Assembly: GCF_900108855.1 (NCBI RefSeq) | Contig: NZ_FNXY01000004.1 | Coordinates: forward strand, 186,001 to 250,000 | Direction of reading: 5' to 3' | DNA length: 64,000 bases | DNA from: Dyadobacter koreensis | Lineage (GTDB): Bacteria; Bacteroidota; Bacteroidia; Cytophagales; Spirosomataceae | Shown: in pieces, positions 1 to 8,132 of the stretch | Layout of the letters: each line of letters begins with the position of its first letter | Numbering within the stretch: position 1 is the stretch's first letter | The notes under the pieces: model-generated | Told to the model about the DNA's origin: nothing | The model's database searches: none | The model's input: the letters and a program-made list of their open reading frames with translations, nothing else | Translations under genes and position numbers: made by a program

Positions 1-684
1 TACAGTGTTCAGATGAAATCGGCCGATCAAAACTATAAGAATGAAATCACTAATTTGAAATATTTGATCGGTGTTCAGGATGATGTTGCTGTCGATACGA
101 CTGATAATTTTCAGTTTGCATTTCCCGCAAATGCAGATGATTTGCTCCAACAAGCTTTACAATCAAGAAGTGATATCCAAACATTGAAGTCTACAATTGA
201 CGTGGCGAATGCTAATATCAAACTTCAAAAATCACTTGCGCTTCCTGTTCCCGAGCTTGGTGCCATTCTTAACCCGCAAAATGGCGTGCCTTATATGGGC
301 GTTTACGGAACCATTGCGATTCCTGTTTTCTCAAGAAATCAGGGCGAAATTAAGAAATCACATGTCTTGAAACAGCAGGCTGAGCAGGATTTAGTTGCAA
401 CGCAATCATTGATTCAAAGTGAAATTTCAACGGCTTACAGCAGTTATGTCACGCAAAAACAGAACCTTCAAAATTTCAACGGCCTACTTGCTCAGTCACA
501 AACGATTTTGAATAATGTCAAATATTCATATCTGCGTGGTGGGACTACGATTATTGATTTTTTAGAAGCTCAGAGAAGCTGGCTTGATACCCAACAACAG
601 TACTACGAAACCTTGCAACTATACCGCCAGAGCTACATCAAACTCCTGTATGCGTCCGGAATCATTAATCAAATCGCCCAATAA
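1..684 (+). CDS. TolC-like outer-membrane factor of a heavy-metal RND efflux system (3' part only)
   Basis: The reading frame is open from the first base, so the true start lies upstream of the window; about 227 C-terminal residues are visible. The sequence is the second half of an outer-membrane efflux protein (OEP/TolC fold): long amphipathic helical stretches with heptad character, then GVYGTIAIPVFSRNQGEI typical of the second repeat of CusC/CzcC proteins, and a helical tail with YLRGGTTIIDFLEAQRSW. In the complex it would be the trimeric exit duct through the outer membrane. The adaptor gene begins 4 bases after the stop, so they form one operon. Substrate cannot be told from this part. 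Confidence 0.88.
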   Translation, partial: YSVQMKSADQNYKNEITNLKYLIGVQDDVAVDTTDNFQFAFPANADDLLQQALQSRSDIQTLKSTIDVANANIKLQKSLALPVPELGAILNPQNGVPYMGVYGTIAIPVFSRNQGEIKKSHVLKQQAEQDLVATQSLIQSEISTAYSSYVTQKQNLQNFNGLLAQSQTILNNVKYSYLRGGTTIIDFLEAQRSWLDTQQQYYETLQLYRQSYIKLLYASGIINQIAQ

Positions 685-688
685 GATC

Positions 689-1699
689 ATGAAGAATTTA
701 ATTAAGTATGGCTGGCTTTTAGGAGTACTGCTTATCTCGTGTGAGAAAAAAGAAGAGAAAACGACCAAGGTTGAAAATAATGAACCAAAAATTTCAGAAA
801 ACGGTGCGAAAATTGATTTTCCGGAAGCAGGAAGTGCCAGGTTTTTTGAAACAGAAACTATTGGCAGCAGCGCTCTGACTGCCGATATATCCGCTCCCGC
901 AACAGTTTCAGCGACAGTCGTAAAGTCAAATGAGGGCGCATCACAAAATATTGTTTTATTTCAAAATCCTGATCTGGCCGGTAGTTATACCCAGTTGATT
1001 CAACATCTGATTACAATTAATCAGATTCAGAATGTCAACATCAAACAACGGAAAATAGAACTTAGCCGGGTGCAGGATTTACAGCAGCACGGAGCCGCAA
1101 CAGGTAAGGATCTTATGGACGCGCAGACAGCAATGTCAATGGAGCAAACCAATCTTTCGAATGAACGCGCAGCATTAATAGAACATGAAACCAAGCTTAA
1201 AGAAGGTGGATTTCAGGCAGAAATGCTTCGGAAGGCAAAGGCCGGAACGGCTTATATCACCTGTGACATTCCTGAAAACGATATCAGTAAAATAAAAAAC
1301 GGCAGCCAGTGCACCGTACAGTTTACAGCCTTCCCCAACGAAAAGTTTATCGGGAAAATTGATGATGTCGCTGATATGGTAGACCCAACGACAAGAATGG
1401 TAAAACTTCGGGTCAGCATCAATAATACAGATGGAAAATTGAAAGCCGGAATGTTCGGGACTGTTGGCTTCGGTGTCAGCGAAGGACAAAACATAAGCGT
1501 TGACAAGGATGCCTTGATCACGATACAAGGTAAGAATTATGTATTTGTGAAAAATGGAGCGAAGGTTTTTCAACGTAAAGATGTGAACATCGGCAACCAG
1601 GTTGGAGATAGGATAATCGTTTTTTCAGGTCTGAATAACGGAGATTCTGTTGCAATTAAAGGCGTAATGCAGTTGAAAGGACTCTCGTTCGGCTATTAG
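689..1699 (+). CDS. RND efflux periplasmic adaptor (HlyD/CusB-like lipoprotein)
   Basis: The 336-residue product is the membrane-fusion subunit linking the inner-membrane pump to the outer-membrane duct. I start it at the ATG at 689, just after the preceding stop, because this gives a proper lipoprotein signal (hydrophobic run, LLISC, lipidated Cys18); an in-frame start further upstream would lie inside the previous gene. A coiled-coil hairpin is visible around residues 105-175, followed by the beta-barrel region (AYITCDIPENDISKIKNG, then VDPTTRMVKLRVSI) and a membrane-proximal domain. It is short for the family: the lipoyl half-motifs are compact and the N-terminal barrel strands are minimal. 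No Met- or His-rich metal-binding tail was seen, so the metal is not defined. Confidence 0.87.
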   Translation: MKNLIKYGWLLGVLLISCEKKEEKTTKVENNEPKISENGAKIDFPEAGSARFFETETIGSSALTADISAPATVSATVVKSNEGASQNIVLFQNPDLAGSYTQLIQHLITINQIQNVNIKQRKIELSRVQDLQQHGAATGKDLMDAQTAMSMEQTNLSNERAALIEHETKLKEGGFQAEMLRKAKAGTAYITCDIPENDISKIKNGSQCTVQFTAFPNEKFIGKIDDVADMVDPTTRMVKLRVSINNTDGKLKAGMFGTVGFGVSEGQNISVDKDALITIQGKNYVFVKNGAKVFQRKDVNIGNQVGDRIIVFSGLNNGDSVAIKGVMQLKGLSFGY

Positions 1700-1717
1700 T
1701 ACCCTACCCCCGAAATT

Positions 1718-2020
1718 ATGTTACAAGCACAAATATTTATCGGAAAAGATCAGTTTTTCCGCGAACAGCCGCTCTACGAATACATCATGCAACTGCTCAT
1801 GAAACAAAAAATCAGAGGTGCGACTGTATTCATTGGAAGGCTGGGATATGATGAAAGCAAACATCTGAACCGGCCTTATGACTTATTCAGTTTCGATGAA
1901 ACACCGATCCTTATTACGTTCATTGATGAAGAAGAACATGTCAAGTCAGCTTTAACGGTCCTGCGTAAGGAAGTCAAAAGCGGATTTATTATTACACATC
2001 AAGTAGACAAGTGGAATTAG
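1718..2020 (+). CDS. DUF190 family protein (PII-like fold)
   Basis: A 100-residue cytoplasmic protein with the DUF190 pattern: an early IFIGKDQ strand, a helix LYEYIMQLLMKQKIRGATVF, the RGATVFIGRLGYD segment, then a strand-turn-strand ending in VDKWN. Known family members have a ferredoxin-like alpha/beta fold related to PII/CutA signalling proteins and often sit beside ion transporters such as CrcB; no enzymatic activity is established for most. Here the gene lies between the adaptor and the pump and its TAG stop abuts the pump ATG, so translation is probably coupled. A regulatory or metal-sensing role in efflux is an inference from position only. Confidence 0.82.
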   Translation: MLQAQIFIGKDQFFREQPLYEYIMQLLMKQKIRGATVFIGRLGYDESKHLNRPYDLFSFDETPILITFIDEEEHVKSALTVLRKEVKSGFIITHQVDKWN

Positions 2021-5000
2021 ATGATTAAGAACTTGCTTTTTTTTAGTTTGCGAAACAGATGGGTGGTTATTTCCATCAGTTTTGTATTGATGGGCATCGG
2101 ATACTGGTGTTTTACCCAGCTCAAAATAGAAGCCTATCCGGATATTGCTGATACTAACGTCATCGTGATTGCCCAATATCCAGGCCGTGCAGCGGAGGAA
2201 GTTGAGCAACAAGTTACTGTACCCATTGAACGGGCACTGCAAAATACGCCAAACGTTTTGGACCGCAGAAGCCGTACGATTTTTGGACTTTCGGTAGTCC
2301 AGCTTACTTTCAAAGATGGAACGGACGATTATTTTGCAAGACAACAGGTTTTGGAAAGAGTGGCGGCTGCCGAATTGCCTGCGGGTGTCGCGCCGGAATT
2401 GGCCCCCCTATCCACTGCTGTCGGTGAAATCCTTCGTTATGTTGTTGAGGCACCACCAACTTTCAGCCCAACCCAATTACGTGATTTACAGGATTGGGTA
2501 ATAAAACCCGCTCTTTTGCAAGTGCCTGGTATCGCTGATGTTACAACCTTTGGAGGTCCTTTGAAACAATTCCATATTCTCACCTCTCCTCAAAAGTTGG
2601 TGAAATATGGGTTGTCATTGCAGAATGTCATGGATGCTGTCAATGCCAATAACCAGAATACAGGGGGCAATATAATTTCCCGTGGCGGACAAGGTTTTGC
2701 AGTTCGTGGATTAGGAGCAATCAAAACAGAAACTGATATTCAGAATATTGTCTTGAAGTCCCAAAACGGCGTTCCTGTATTTCTTCGTGACGTTGCCACC
2801 GTTGAAATCACGCCGCCGCCTCCAAGCGGAGTAATGGGCTATACCATTACAAAAGATAGTGTCGATGTCTGCGGTGGTGTTGAAGGAATTATCTTGCTTC
2901 GTCGGTATGAAAACCCAAGCGAAGTACTGAAAGTTTTGAAACAACGCATGGCTGATTTACAAGGCAGCGAATTGCCGGAAGGAGTCAGATTACGCCCGCT
3001 CTACGATAGAAGTTTCCTTATTGATCATTCTCTTGAAACGGTTGCACATACGCTTTTTGAAGGAATTTCAATTGTAATCATTCTCTTGATTTTCTTTCTG
3101 GGAAGTGTGAGAAGTGCACTTGTGGTCGCACTTACCATACCATTTTCTTTATTGTTTGCTTTCATTTTAATGCGGCTGACAGGTATTCCGGCGAACCTTC
3201 TTTCTCTTGGAGCGATTGATTTCGGTATCATAGTCGATGGCGCCTGCGTGATGGCGGAACATCTGATACGGAAATACCGAACGGCAACAGTTGAGGAGAA
3301 ACAGCAAGGCATTGTCAAGATCACACTGCTTGCTGCTCAGGAAGTTGGACGTGAGATTTTTTTCTCAGTTACCATCATCATTTTAGCTTACATGCCAATT
3401 TTGCTGATGACCCGCGTTGAAGGAAAATTATTCTCACCCATGGCTTTGACGCTTGCTTTTGCTGTAATTGGCTCCATGTTATCGGCGTTAACTTTTATAC
3501 CGGTGTTAATTTCTTTCGCTTACAGGAAACAAATAGCCAATCCAGACAAGCCAATGAAGGAACACAAGAATTTTATTCTTGATGGCCTTACCAGATTGTA
3601 CGCAAAAACAGTCACTAGATTTTTGATACATTACAAATCGACAGTTGTCGCCGGTTTTGCAGTAGTAATGGTTCTGGTTTTATGCGGAGCCAAACTAGGC
3701 TCAGAATTTTTGCCAACACTTGATGAGGGATCTATCTTTTTAAGGGGGAATTTTCCGGCCGGTATTACTATTCAGGAAAATGCGAGTTATGCGCCAAAGA
3801 TCAGAAGTATCATTGCAAAATATCCCCAGATATCATTTGTAATTACACAGTCTGGCAGGAACGATGATGGGACGGATCCATTTCCTGCAAACAGAAATGA
3901 AATTCTGATTGGGTTGAAGGATTACGATCTATGGGCAAAGACGATCACTAAGAAAGAGCTGGTTGATAAGATCAAAAAAGATTTGCAGGCGCAATTGCCA
4001 TCTGTGGCATTTTCATCCGGACAGCCGATTATTGACCAGGTTATGGAAATTGTCACGGGAAGCGCCGCCGACCTGGCTATATCCATTGTTGGCGATGACC
4101 TCACAATGATGCGCCAAAAAGCGGATAGCATCGCTGCGATCGTGAAACAGACATCTGGTGCAGAAAACGTAAATATCGAACAGGAAGGTCCGCAAGATCA
4201 GCTGGCAATTAATATTAATCGTCAAAATGCTGCACGGTTCGGGATCAACGTGGCCGATATTCAGAATATGATTGAGGCGGCAATTGGAGGGAAAACCATT
4301 TCAACGCTGTATGACGGAACGAAACGCTACGATATTGTTGTCCGTTTCCTCCCCGAATACCGAAACTCAATCGATGCGATAAAGAACCTGCAAATTCCTT
4401 CGTTAACGGGAGCTCTTATACCGATGAACCAATTGGCGGATATTCACTTTATAGAAGGTCAGACTAATATTTACCGTTACGGCAGCAAACGAATGGTTAC
4501 GGTCAGAACAAATATCCGTGGCCGGGATCAGGGTGGATTTGTGGCTGAACTGCAGAAGAAACTGGATGCAAAGGTGCACGTGCCGAAAGGTTATAGTATA
4601 ATTTACGGAGGTCAGTATGAAAATCTTGAACGTGCCGGAAAACAGTTGGCATTCACCATTCCACTGACCATTGTGATGGTATTTCTGTTCCTTTTCATGC
4701 TTTTCAAAAATTTATCACATACTATGGTAACTATGAGCTGTATACTTTTCGCACTCGGCGGGGGTATTGTTGCCTTGCTCATGCGTGGATACTACTTTAA
4801 TGTTTCTGCCGGCGTTGGATTTGTGAGTATTTTTGGAATTTCTGTGATGGCCGGCGTTCTCCTGGTTTCAGCTTTAAACCGTGCCATTTTAAACACAGCA
4901 AATGACCTAAGAACTAACGTTTTGTCTGCGGCAACTGAGCAGCTGAGAGCATTGTTATCAATTCTTGTAGTAGCGATTATTGGTTTGGTGCCGGCCGCAA

Positions 5001-5167
5001 TTTCATCGGGAATTGGATCAGATGTGCAACGGCCGTTATCGACCGTAATTATCGGAGGATTGACAAGTACTTTAATTTTTGCTCCAATATTATTGCCGCC
5101 ACTATATCTATGGGCAGAAAAACGCAGAAAAATAAAACCTGTAACGGAGGAAGATAATCTGGATTAA
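2021..5167 (+). CDS. CusA/CzcA family heavy-metal efflux RND pump
   Basis: A full-length 1048-residue inner-membrane RND transporter with the usual two-fold layout: TM1 near residues 13-30, a large periplasmic loop, TM2-6, a middle amphipathic region, TM7, a second periplasmic loop and TM8-12. In TM4 the heavy-metal (HME) signature DFGIIVDGA is present with both proton-relay acids at D400 and D406. It would export monovalent (Cu/Ag) or divalent (Zn/Co/Cd/Ni) cations using the proton gradient; the sequence does not decide which. It is the last gene of the operon and is followed by a strong hairpin. The start is fixed by the abutting stop of the DUF190 gene. Confidence 0.93.
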   Translation: MIKNLLFFSLRNRWVVISISFVLMGIGYWCFTQLKIEAYPDIADTNVIVIAQYPGRAAEEVEQQVTVPIERALQNTPNVLDRRSRTIFGLSVVQLTFKDGTDDYFARQQVLERVAAAELPAGVAPELAPLSTAVGEILRYVVEAPPTFSPTQLRDLQDWVIKPALLQVPGIADVTTFGGPLKQFHILTSPQKLVKYGLSLQNVMDAVNANNQNTGGNIISRGGQGFAVRGLGAIKTETDIQNIVLKSQNGVPVFLRDVATVEITPPPPSGVMGYTITKDSVDVCGGVEGIILLRRYENPSEVLKVLKQRMADLQGSELPEGVRLRPLYDRSFLIDHSLETVAHTLFEGISIVIILLIFFLGSVRSALVVALTIPFSLLFAFILMRLTGIPANLLSLGAIDFGIIVDGACVMAEHLIRKYRTATVEEKQQGIVKITLLAAQEVGREIFFSVTIIILAYMPILLMTRVEGKLFSPMALTLAFAVIGSMLSALTFIPVLISFAYRKQIANPDKPMKEHKNFILDGLTRLYAKTVTRFLIHYKSTVVAGFAVVMVLVLCGAKLGSEFLPTLDEGSIFLRGNFPAGITIQENASYAPKIRSIIAKYPQISFVITQSGRNDDGTDPFPANRNEILIGLKDYDLWAKTITKKELVDKIKKDLQAQLPSVAFSSGQPIIDQVMEIVTGSAADLAISIVGDDLTMMRQKADSIAAIVKQTSGAENVNIEQEGPQDQLAININRQNAARFGINVADIQNMIEAAIGGKTISTLYDGTKRYDIVVRFLPEYRNSIDAIKNLQIPSLTGALIPMNQLADIHFIEGQTNIYRYGSKRMVTVRTNIRGRDQGGFVAELQKKLDAKVHVPKGYSIIYGGQYENLERAGKQLAFTIPLTIVMVFLFLFMLFKNLSHTMVTMSCILFALGGGIVALLMRGYYFNVSAGVGFVSIFGISVMAGVLLVSALNRAILNTANDLRTNVLSAATEQLRALLSILVVAIIGLVPAAISSGIGSDVQRPLSTVIIGGLTSTLIFAPILLPPLYLWAEKRRKIKPVTEEDNLD

Positions 5168-5187
5168 TGGATGTAAGTTGAAAAGAA

Positions 5188-5224
5188 GAGCCCCGTCTGT
5201 CGCGATTGCGCCATGACGGGGTTC
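5188..5224. terminator. Bidirectional hairpin terminator between the RND pump and the isomerase genes
   Basis: Arms 5188-5197 and 5215-5224 pair over 10 bp with one G-U pair, core CCCCGTC/GACGGGG; the loop holds a small secondary stem CGC/GCG. It sits between convergent genes 21 bases after the pump stop and 21 bases before the isomerase stop, so it probably serves both. Confidence 0.75.
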
Positions 5225-5244
5225 AATATTTTATTGCCTGACTG

Positions 5245-6135
5245 TTATGCTATGTCGCAAATAGTTACACCTTGTCTTAAGGAAGCAATGTCATCTTTAC
5301 GGCTCGGAATAAATTCCTGTGCAACGAAGCCTTTATAGCCCGTTTCAACAATTGCTTTCATAATCGCAGGATAATATAACTCCTGTGTTTCATCAATTTC
5401 ATTCCGGCCGGGCACGCCGCCGGTATGGTAGTGTCCGATATACTTGTGATATTTTCTGATCGTCGCGATTACGTCACCTTCCATGATTTGCATATGGTAA
5501 ATGTCGTAAAGTAATTTAAATTTTTCGGAACCGATCATTTCACAAAGTCCGGCACCCCACTCCGTCCGGTCACACATGTAATCCTTGTGATTAACTTTGC
5601 TGTTTAACAATTCCATGATCATCGTCACATTGTGTTTTTCGGCAGACGGCATAAGTCTTCTTAATCCTTCAGCGCAATTACGCATACCATCCACATCCGA
5701 CATTCCGCGACGATTTCCTGAAAAACATATGACTGTTGTGTAACCGGCAGCTTGAAGTTTTGGAAAAATTTCTTCGTAGCTTTTTACTAATGCGTCATGA
5801 TTTGCGGGATCGTTGAACCCTTTTTCAATACCCATTCCAGCGCCATTGGGTAAGGCACAAGTCAGACCATATTTTTTCAAGATCGGCCACTCCTCCGGTC
5901 CGAGCAGCTCAATTGATTTCAATCCAATTTTTTGACACTCCTGTGCAAACGTTTCAAGAGGGATTTTGGAATAACACCACTTACAAACGGAATGGTTTAT
6001 TTTCCCCTTGAGTTCTGCTCCAAGTGCATTATCGGAAGCTGCAAAAACCTGGCTTACCGTAAGTGGCAACGTGGAAAGGCCTGCCCCTGCAACCAGTTTT
6101 TTCAGTGCTGAACGTCTGTTCGTAGTTGATTTCAT
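5245..6135 (-). CDS. Exported hydroxypyruvate isomerase-like TIM barrel (copy B)
   Basis: A 296-residue AP_endonuc_2/Hyi-type TIM barrel sugar isomerase or epimerase. The N-terminus carries a twin-arginine signal (NRRSALKKLVAGAG then a hydrophobic run to FAAS), so the folded enzyme is sent to the periplasm by Tat. Metal and catalytic positions of the family are visible: the Glu in MIMELLNSK, the Asp/His pair in YDIYHMQ, the HYHTGG motif and the late Glu in AQEF. It lies 20 bases downstream of a closely related copy, last in a same-strand cluster with ThuA and a cytochrome dehydrogenase. The true substrate is unknown; an oxidised sugar or glycoside intermediate fits the neighbours. Confidence 0.85.
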   Translation of the reverse strand: MKSTTNRRSALKKLVAGAGLSTLPLTVSQVFAASDNALGAELKGKINHSVCKWCYSKIPLETFAQECQKIGLKSIELLGPEEWPILKKYGLTCALPNGAGMGIEKGFNDPANHDALVKSYEEIFPKLQAAGYTTVICFSGNRRGMSDVDGMRNCAEGLRRLMPSAEKHNVTMIMELLNSKVNHKDYMCDRTEWGAGLCEMIGSEKFKLLYDIYHMQIMEGDVIATIRKYHKYIGHYHTGGVPGRNEIDETQELYYPAIMKAIVETGYKGFVAQEFIPSRKDDIASLRQGVTICDIA

Positions 6136-6155
6136 AGATAATGTAAGGTAGTCGG

Positions 6156-7052
6156 TTATGCAATATCACAAATAGTCACACCTTGTTTAAGCGATGCGAT
6201 ATCATCTTTTCGGCTCGGCACAAATTCCTGTCCTACAAAACCTTTATAACCTGTCTCTGCAATAGCTTTCATAATAGCCGGATAATACAGCTCCTGTGTT
6301 TCGTCGATCTCATTCCTTCCCGGAACGCCCCCTGTATGGTAGTGGGCGATGTACTTGTGATATTTTTTTATAGTCGCAATAACATCTCCCTCCATGATCT
6401 GCATGTGGTAGATATCATAAAGCAATTTGAATTTTTCAGAACCCACCATCTCACATAATCCTGCTCCCCATGCTGTATGATCACACATATAGTCTTTGTG
6501 GTTCACCTTGCTGTTAAGCAATTCCATCACCAGCGTCACGTTGTGTTTTTCTGCAAGAGGCATCAGTTTACGTAACCCGATGGCGCAATTCATCATTCCA
6601 TCCACGTCGCTCATTCCGCGTCTGTTTCCTGAAAAACAGATTATTTTATCATAACCGGCAGCCTGCACTCTCGGTATGATATCAGTAAACCCTTTGATCA
6701 GTTCCTCATGATTTTTTGGATCATTAAAACCTTTATCCAGACTCCGCGTCAGTCCTTCACCCCAGGGAAGTGCACAGGTAAGTCCGTGTTGCTTCAAAAC
6801 AGGCCATTCTTCCGGACCGCAAAGCTCAATGGAAGTCAATCCGATTTTTTTAGCTTCCACAGCAAGCGTCTCCAATGGGATTTTGCTGTAACACCACCGA
6901 CAAACCGAATGGTTGATTTTTCCATTCAATTTTGTCCCTAATGCTTTTTCGGAAGCGGCCATGACATTGGTTATGGACAATGGCAGGCTCAAAGCTCCTG
7001 CCCCGGCCACGATATTTTTAAGTGCGGTACGTCTGTTGGAGGTACGTTTCAT
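6156..7052 (-). CDS. Exported hydroxypyruvate isomerase-like TIM barrel (copy A)
   Basis: A 298-residue paralogue of the next gene downstream, with the same Tat signal layout (NRRTALKNIVAGAG), the same core motifs (VMELLNSKVNH, YDIYHMQIMEGD, HYHTGGVPGRNE, GQEF) and an identical C-terminal TICDIA. The last 110 residues differ at about ten positions, so the pair is a recent tandem duplication. Residues 95-105 carry a short insertion (GEGLTRSLDKGF) relative to copy B (GAGMGIEKGF) next to the substrate side of the barrel, where specificity could diverge. Spacing of 20 bases to copy B and 35 to the ThuA gene indicates co-transcription. Confidence 0.85.
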   Translation of the reverse strand: MKRTSNRRTALKNIVAGAGALSLPLSITNVMAASEKALGTKLNGKINHSVCRWCYSKIPLETLAVEAKKIGLTSIELCGPEEWPVLKQHGLTCALPWGEGLTRSLDKGFNDPKNHEELIKGFTDIIPRVQAAGYDKIICFSGNRRGMSDVDGMMNCAIGLRKLMPLAEKHNVTLVMELLNSKVNHKDYMCDHTAWGAGLCEMVGSEKFKLLYDIYHMQIMEGDVIATIKKYHKYIAHYHTGGVPGRNEIDETQELYYPAIMKAIAETGYKGFVGQEFVPSRKDDIASLKQGVTICDIA

Positions 7053-7087
7053 TTAAATGGTATAATTGTGATTAATTATTCTCAAAA

Positions 7088-7996
7088 TCAAGGCCTTGCG
7101 CTTCCTTTGGTTGCGGTTGGAAAATCTTTCGGTACTGGCTGCGTAACTTTCCCGGAAGCCACCCACTCAGTGCCGCGCTGCAATGTGGTAATGAAACCTA
7201 CACATTTCTGCGAATAGTTTTCATGACCAAGTGTTGTGTGAAAAATTCTGCCCTTTCCATATTGTAAAGTCATCAGCATTGGTTCAATTCTTCCGGAACC
7301 TCGTTGTTCAACCGGACTGTAAGCCGTTGCCAAGACGGTGACGTTTTCTGCCGGTCCTCTCAATCGGTCATATAGTTCGTCTTTCTGGTGTAACCATTCA
7401 GCCGGTAAGCCTTTCATGATCGGATGGCTTGCGTCTCTTGTTGTGACGACAAATTCATGTTGGTGACCATGACTGCCACCAATACCTTTTGTCGTATCTT
7501 TTACCATTTTTCCTTTCGACTGGTCAAAATACAGATACGGACCAGATTTTTCATTTCTGCCTTCCCAGCCACCGATGCCGATCATTTTATTATATGCAAG
7601 CCATTTAGGAAAAGAATTATCAGCAGCATGTACAACGACAAGTCCGCCACCGTTTTTTACAAATTTTTCAAAAGCGATGTTAGTAGCTTCCGGCCATGAG
7701 TCGCCGTTATAATTTGACAGGACAACATCGTATTTAGTAAAGTCCGGTTTGAAACTTTCCATATTTTCACCTTTTTTAGGAGTTGTAGCGACATCGGCTA
7801 TGAACATGCCGGTCTCTTCGAGAAATTTCTTCATCATCGAAGTTCCATCAGCCATATTTCTATGGTTGTTTTGTCCGTCGATAATCAGCACTTTATAAAC
7901 CTTCCTTGGCACTACACCTGCCTGACCGGCAATCGATACTAAACACAGAGCAAGTGTGTAAGTTAAAAGAGAAAACAGATATTTTGTGATCTTCAT
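7088..7996 (-). CDS. ThuA-like domain protein, exported
   Basis: A 302-residue protein with a signal peptide (first about 27 residues, ending near SIAGQAG) and a ThuA domain, a class I glutamine amidotransferase-like fold: [13 protein letters not shown] at the start, [49 protein letters not shown], and [14 protein letters not shown] near the end. ThuA-type proteins are linked to disaccharide and keto-glycoside metabolism (trehalose utilisation in rhizobia), but the biochemical reaction is not well defined. Position directly upstream of two sugar isomerases and downstream of a cytochrome-bearing dehydrogenase supports a role in periplasmic sugar oxidation. A 134-base gap with a hairpin separates it from the upstream gene. 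Confidence 0.87.
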   Translation of the reverse strand: MKITKYLFSLLTYTLALCLVSIAGQAGVVPRKVYKVLIIDGQNNHRNMADGTSMMKKFLEETGMFIADVATTPKKGENMESFKPDFTKYDVVLSNYNGDSWPEATNIAFEKFVKNGGGLVVVHAADNSFPKWLAYNKMIGIGGWEGRNEKSGPYLYFDQSKGKMVKDTTKGIGGSHGHQHEFVVTTRDASHPIMKGLPAEWLHQKDELYDRLRGPAENVTVLATAYSPVEQRGSGRIEPMLMTLQYGKGRIFHTTLGHENYSQKCVGFITTLQRGTEWVASGKVTQPVPKDFPTATKGSARP

Positions 7997-8107
7997 GAAA
8001 TAAAAAAAATAAGCCTGAATTGCATAAAACTCGGGCGGTGTACAATTCTACTATACAATCCCAAATTTTAATGCAATTCCGGCTATATGATTATTACTTT
8101 TTGTTTA

Positions 8108-8132
8108 AATAATACATTTGAAATGTATTATT
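8108..8132 (-). terminator. Hairpin at the 3' end of the cytochrome dehydrogenase gene
   Basis: Arms 8108-8118 and 8122-8132 form an 11-bp perfect A+T-rich stem with a 3-base loop, beginning at the stop codon of the upstream gene. The U-run after it on the minus strand is short (ATTATTT), so it may be a leaky terminator or an RNA-processing/stability element between the dehydrogenase and thuA-like genes. Confidence 0.45.
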
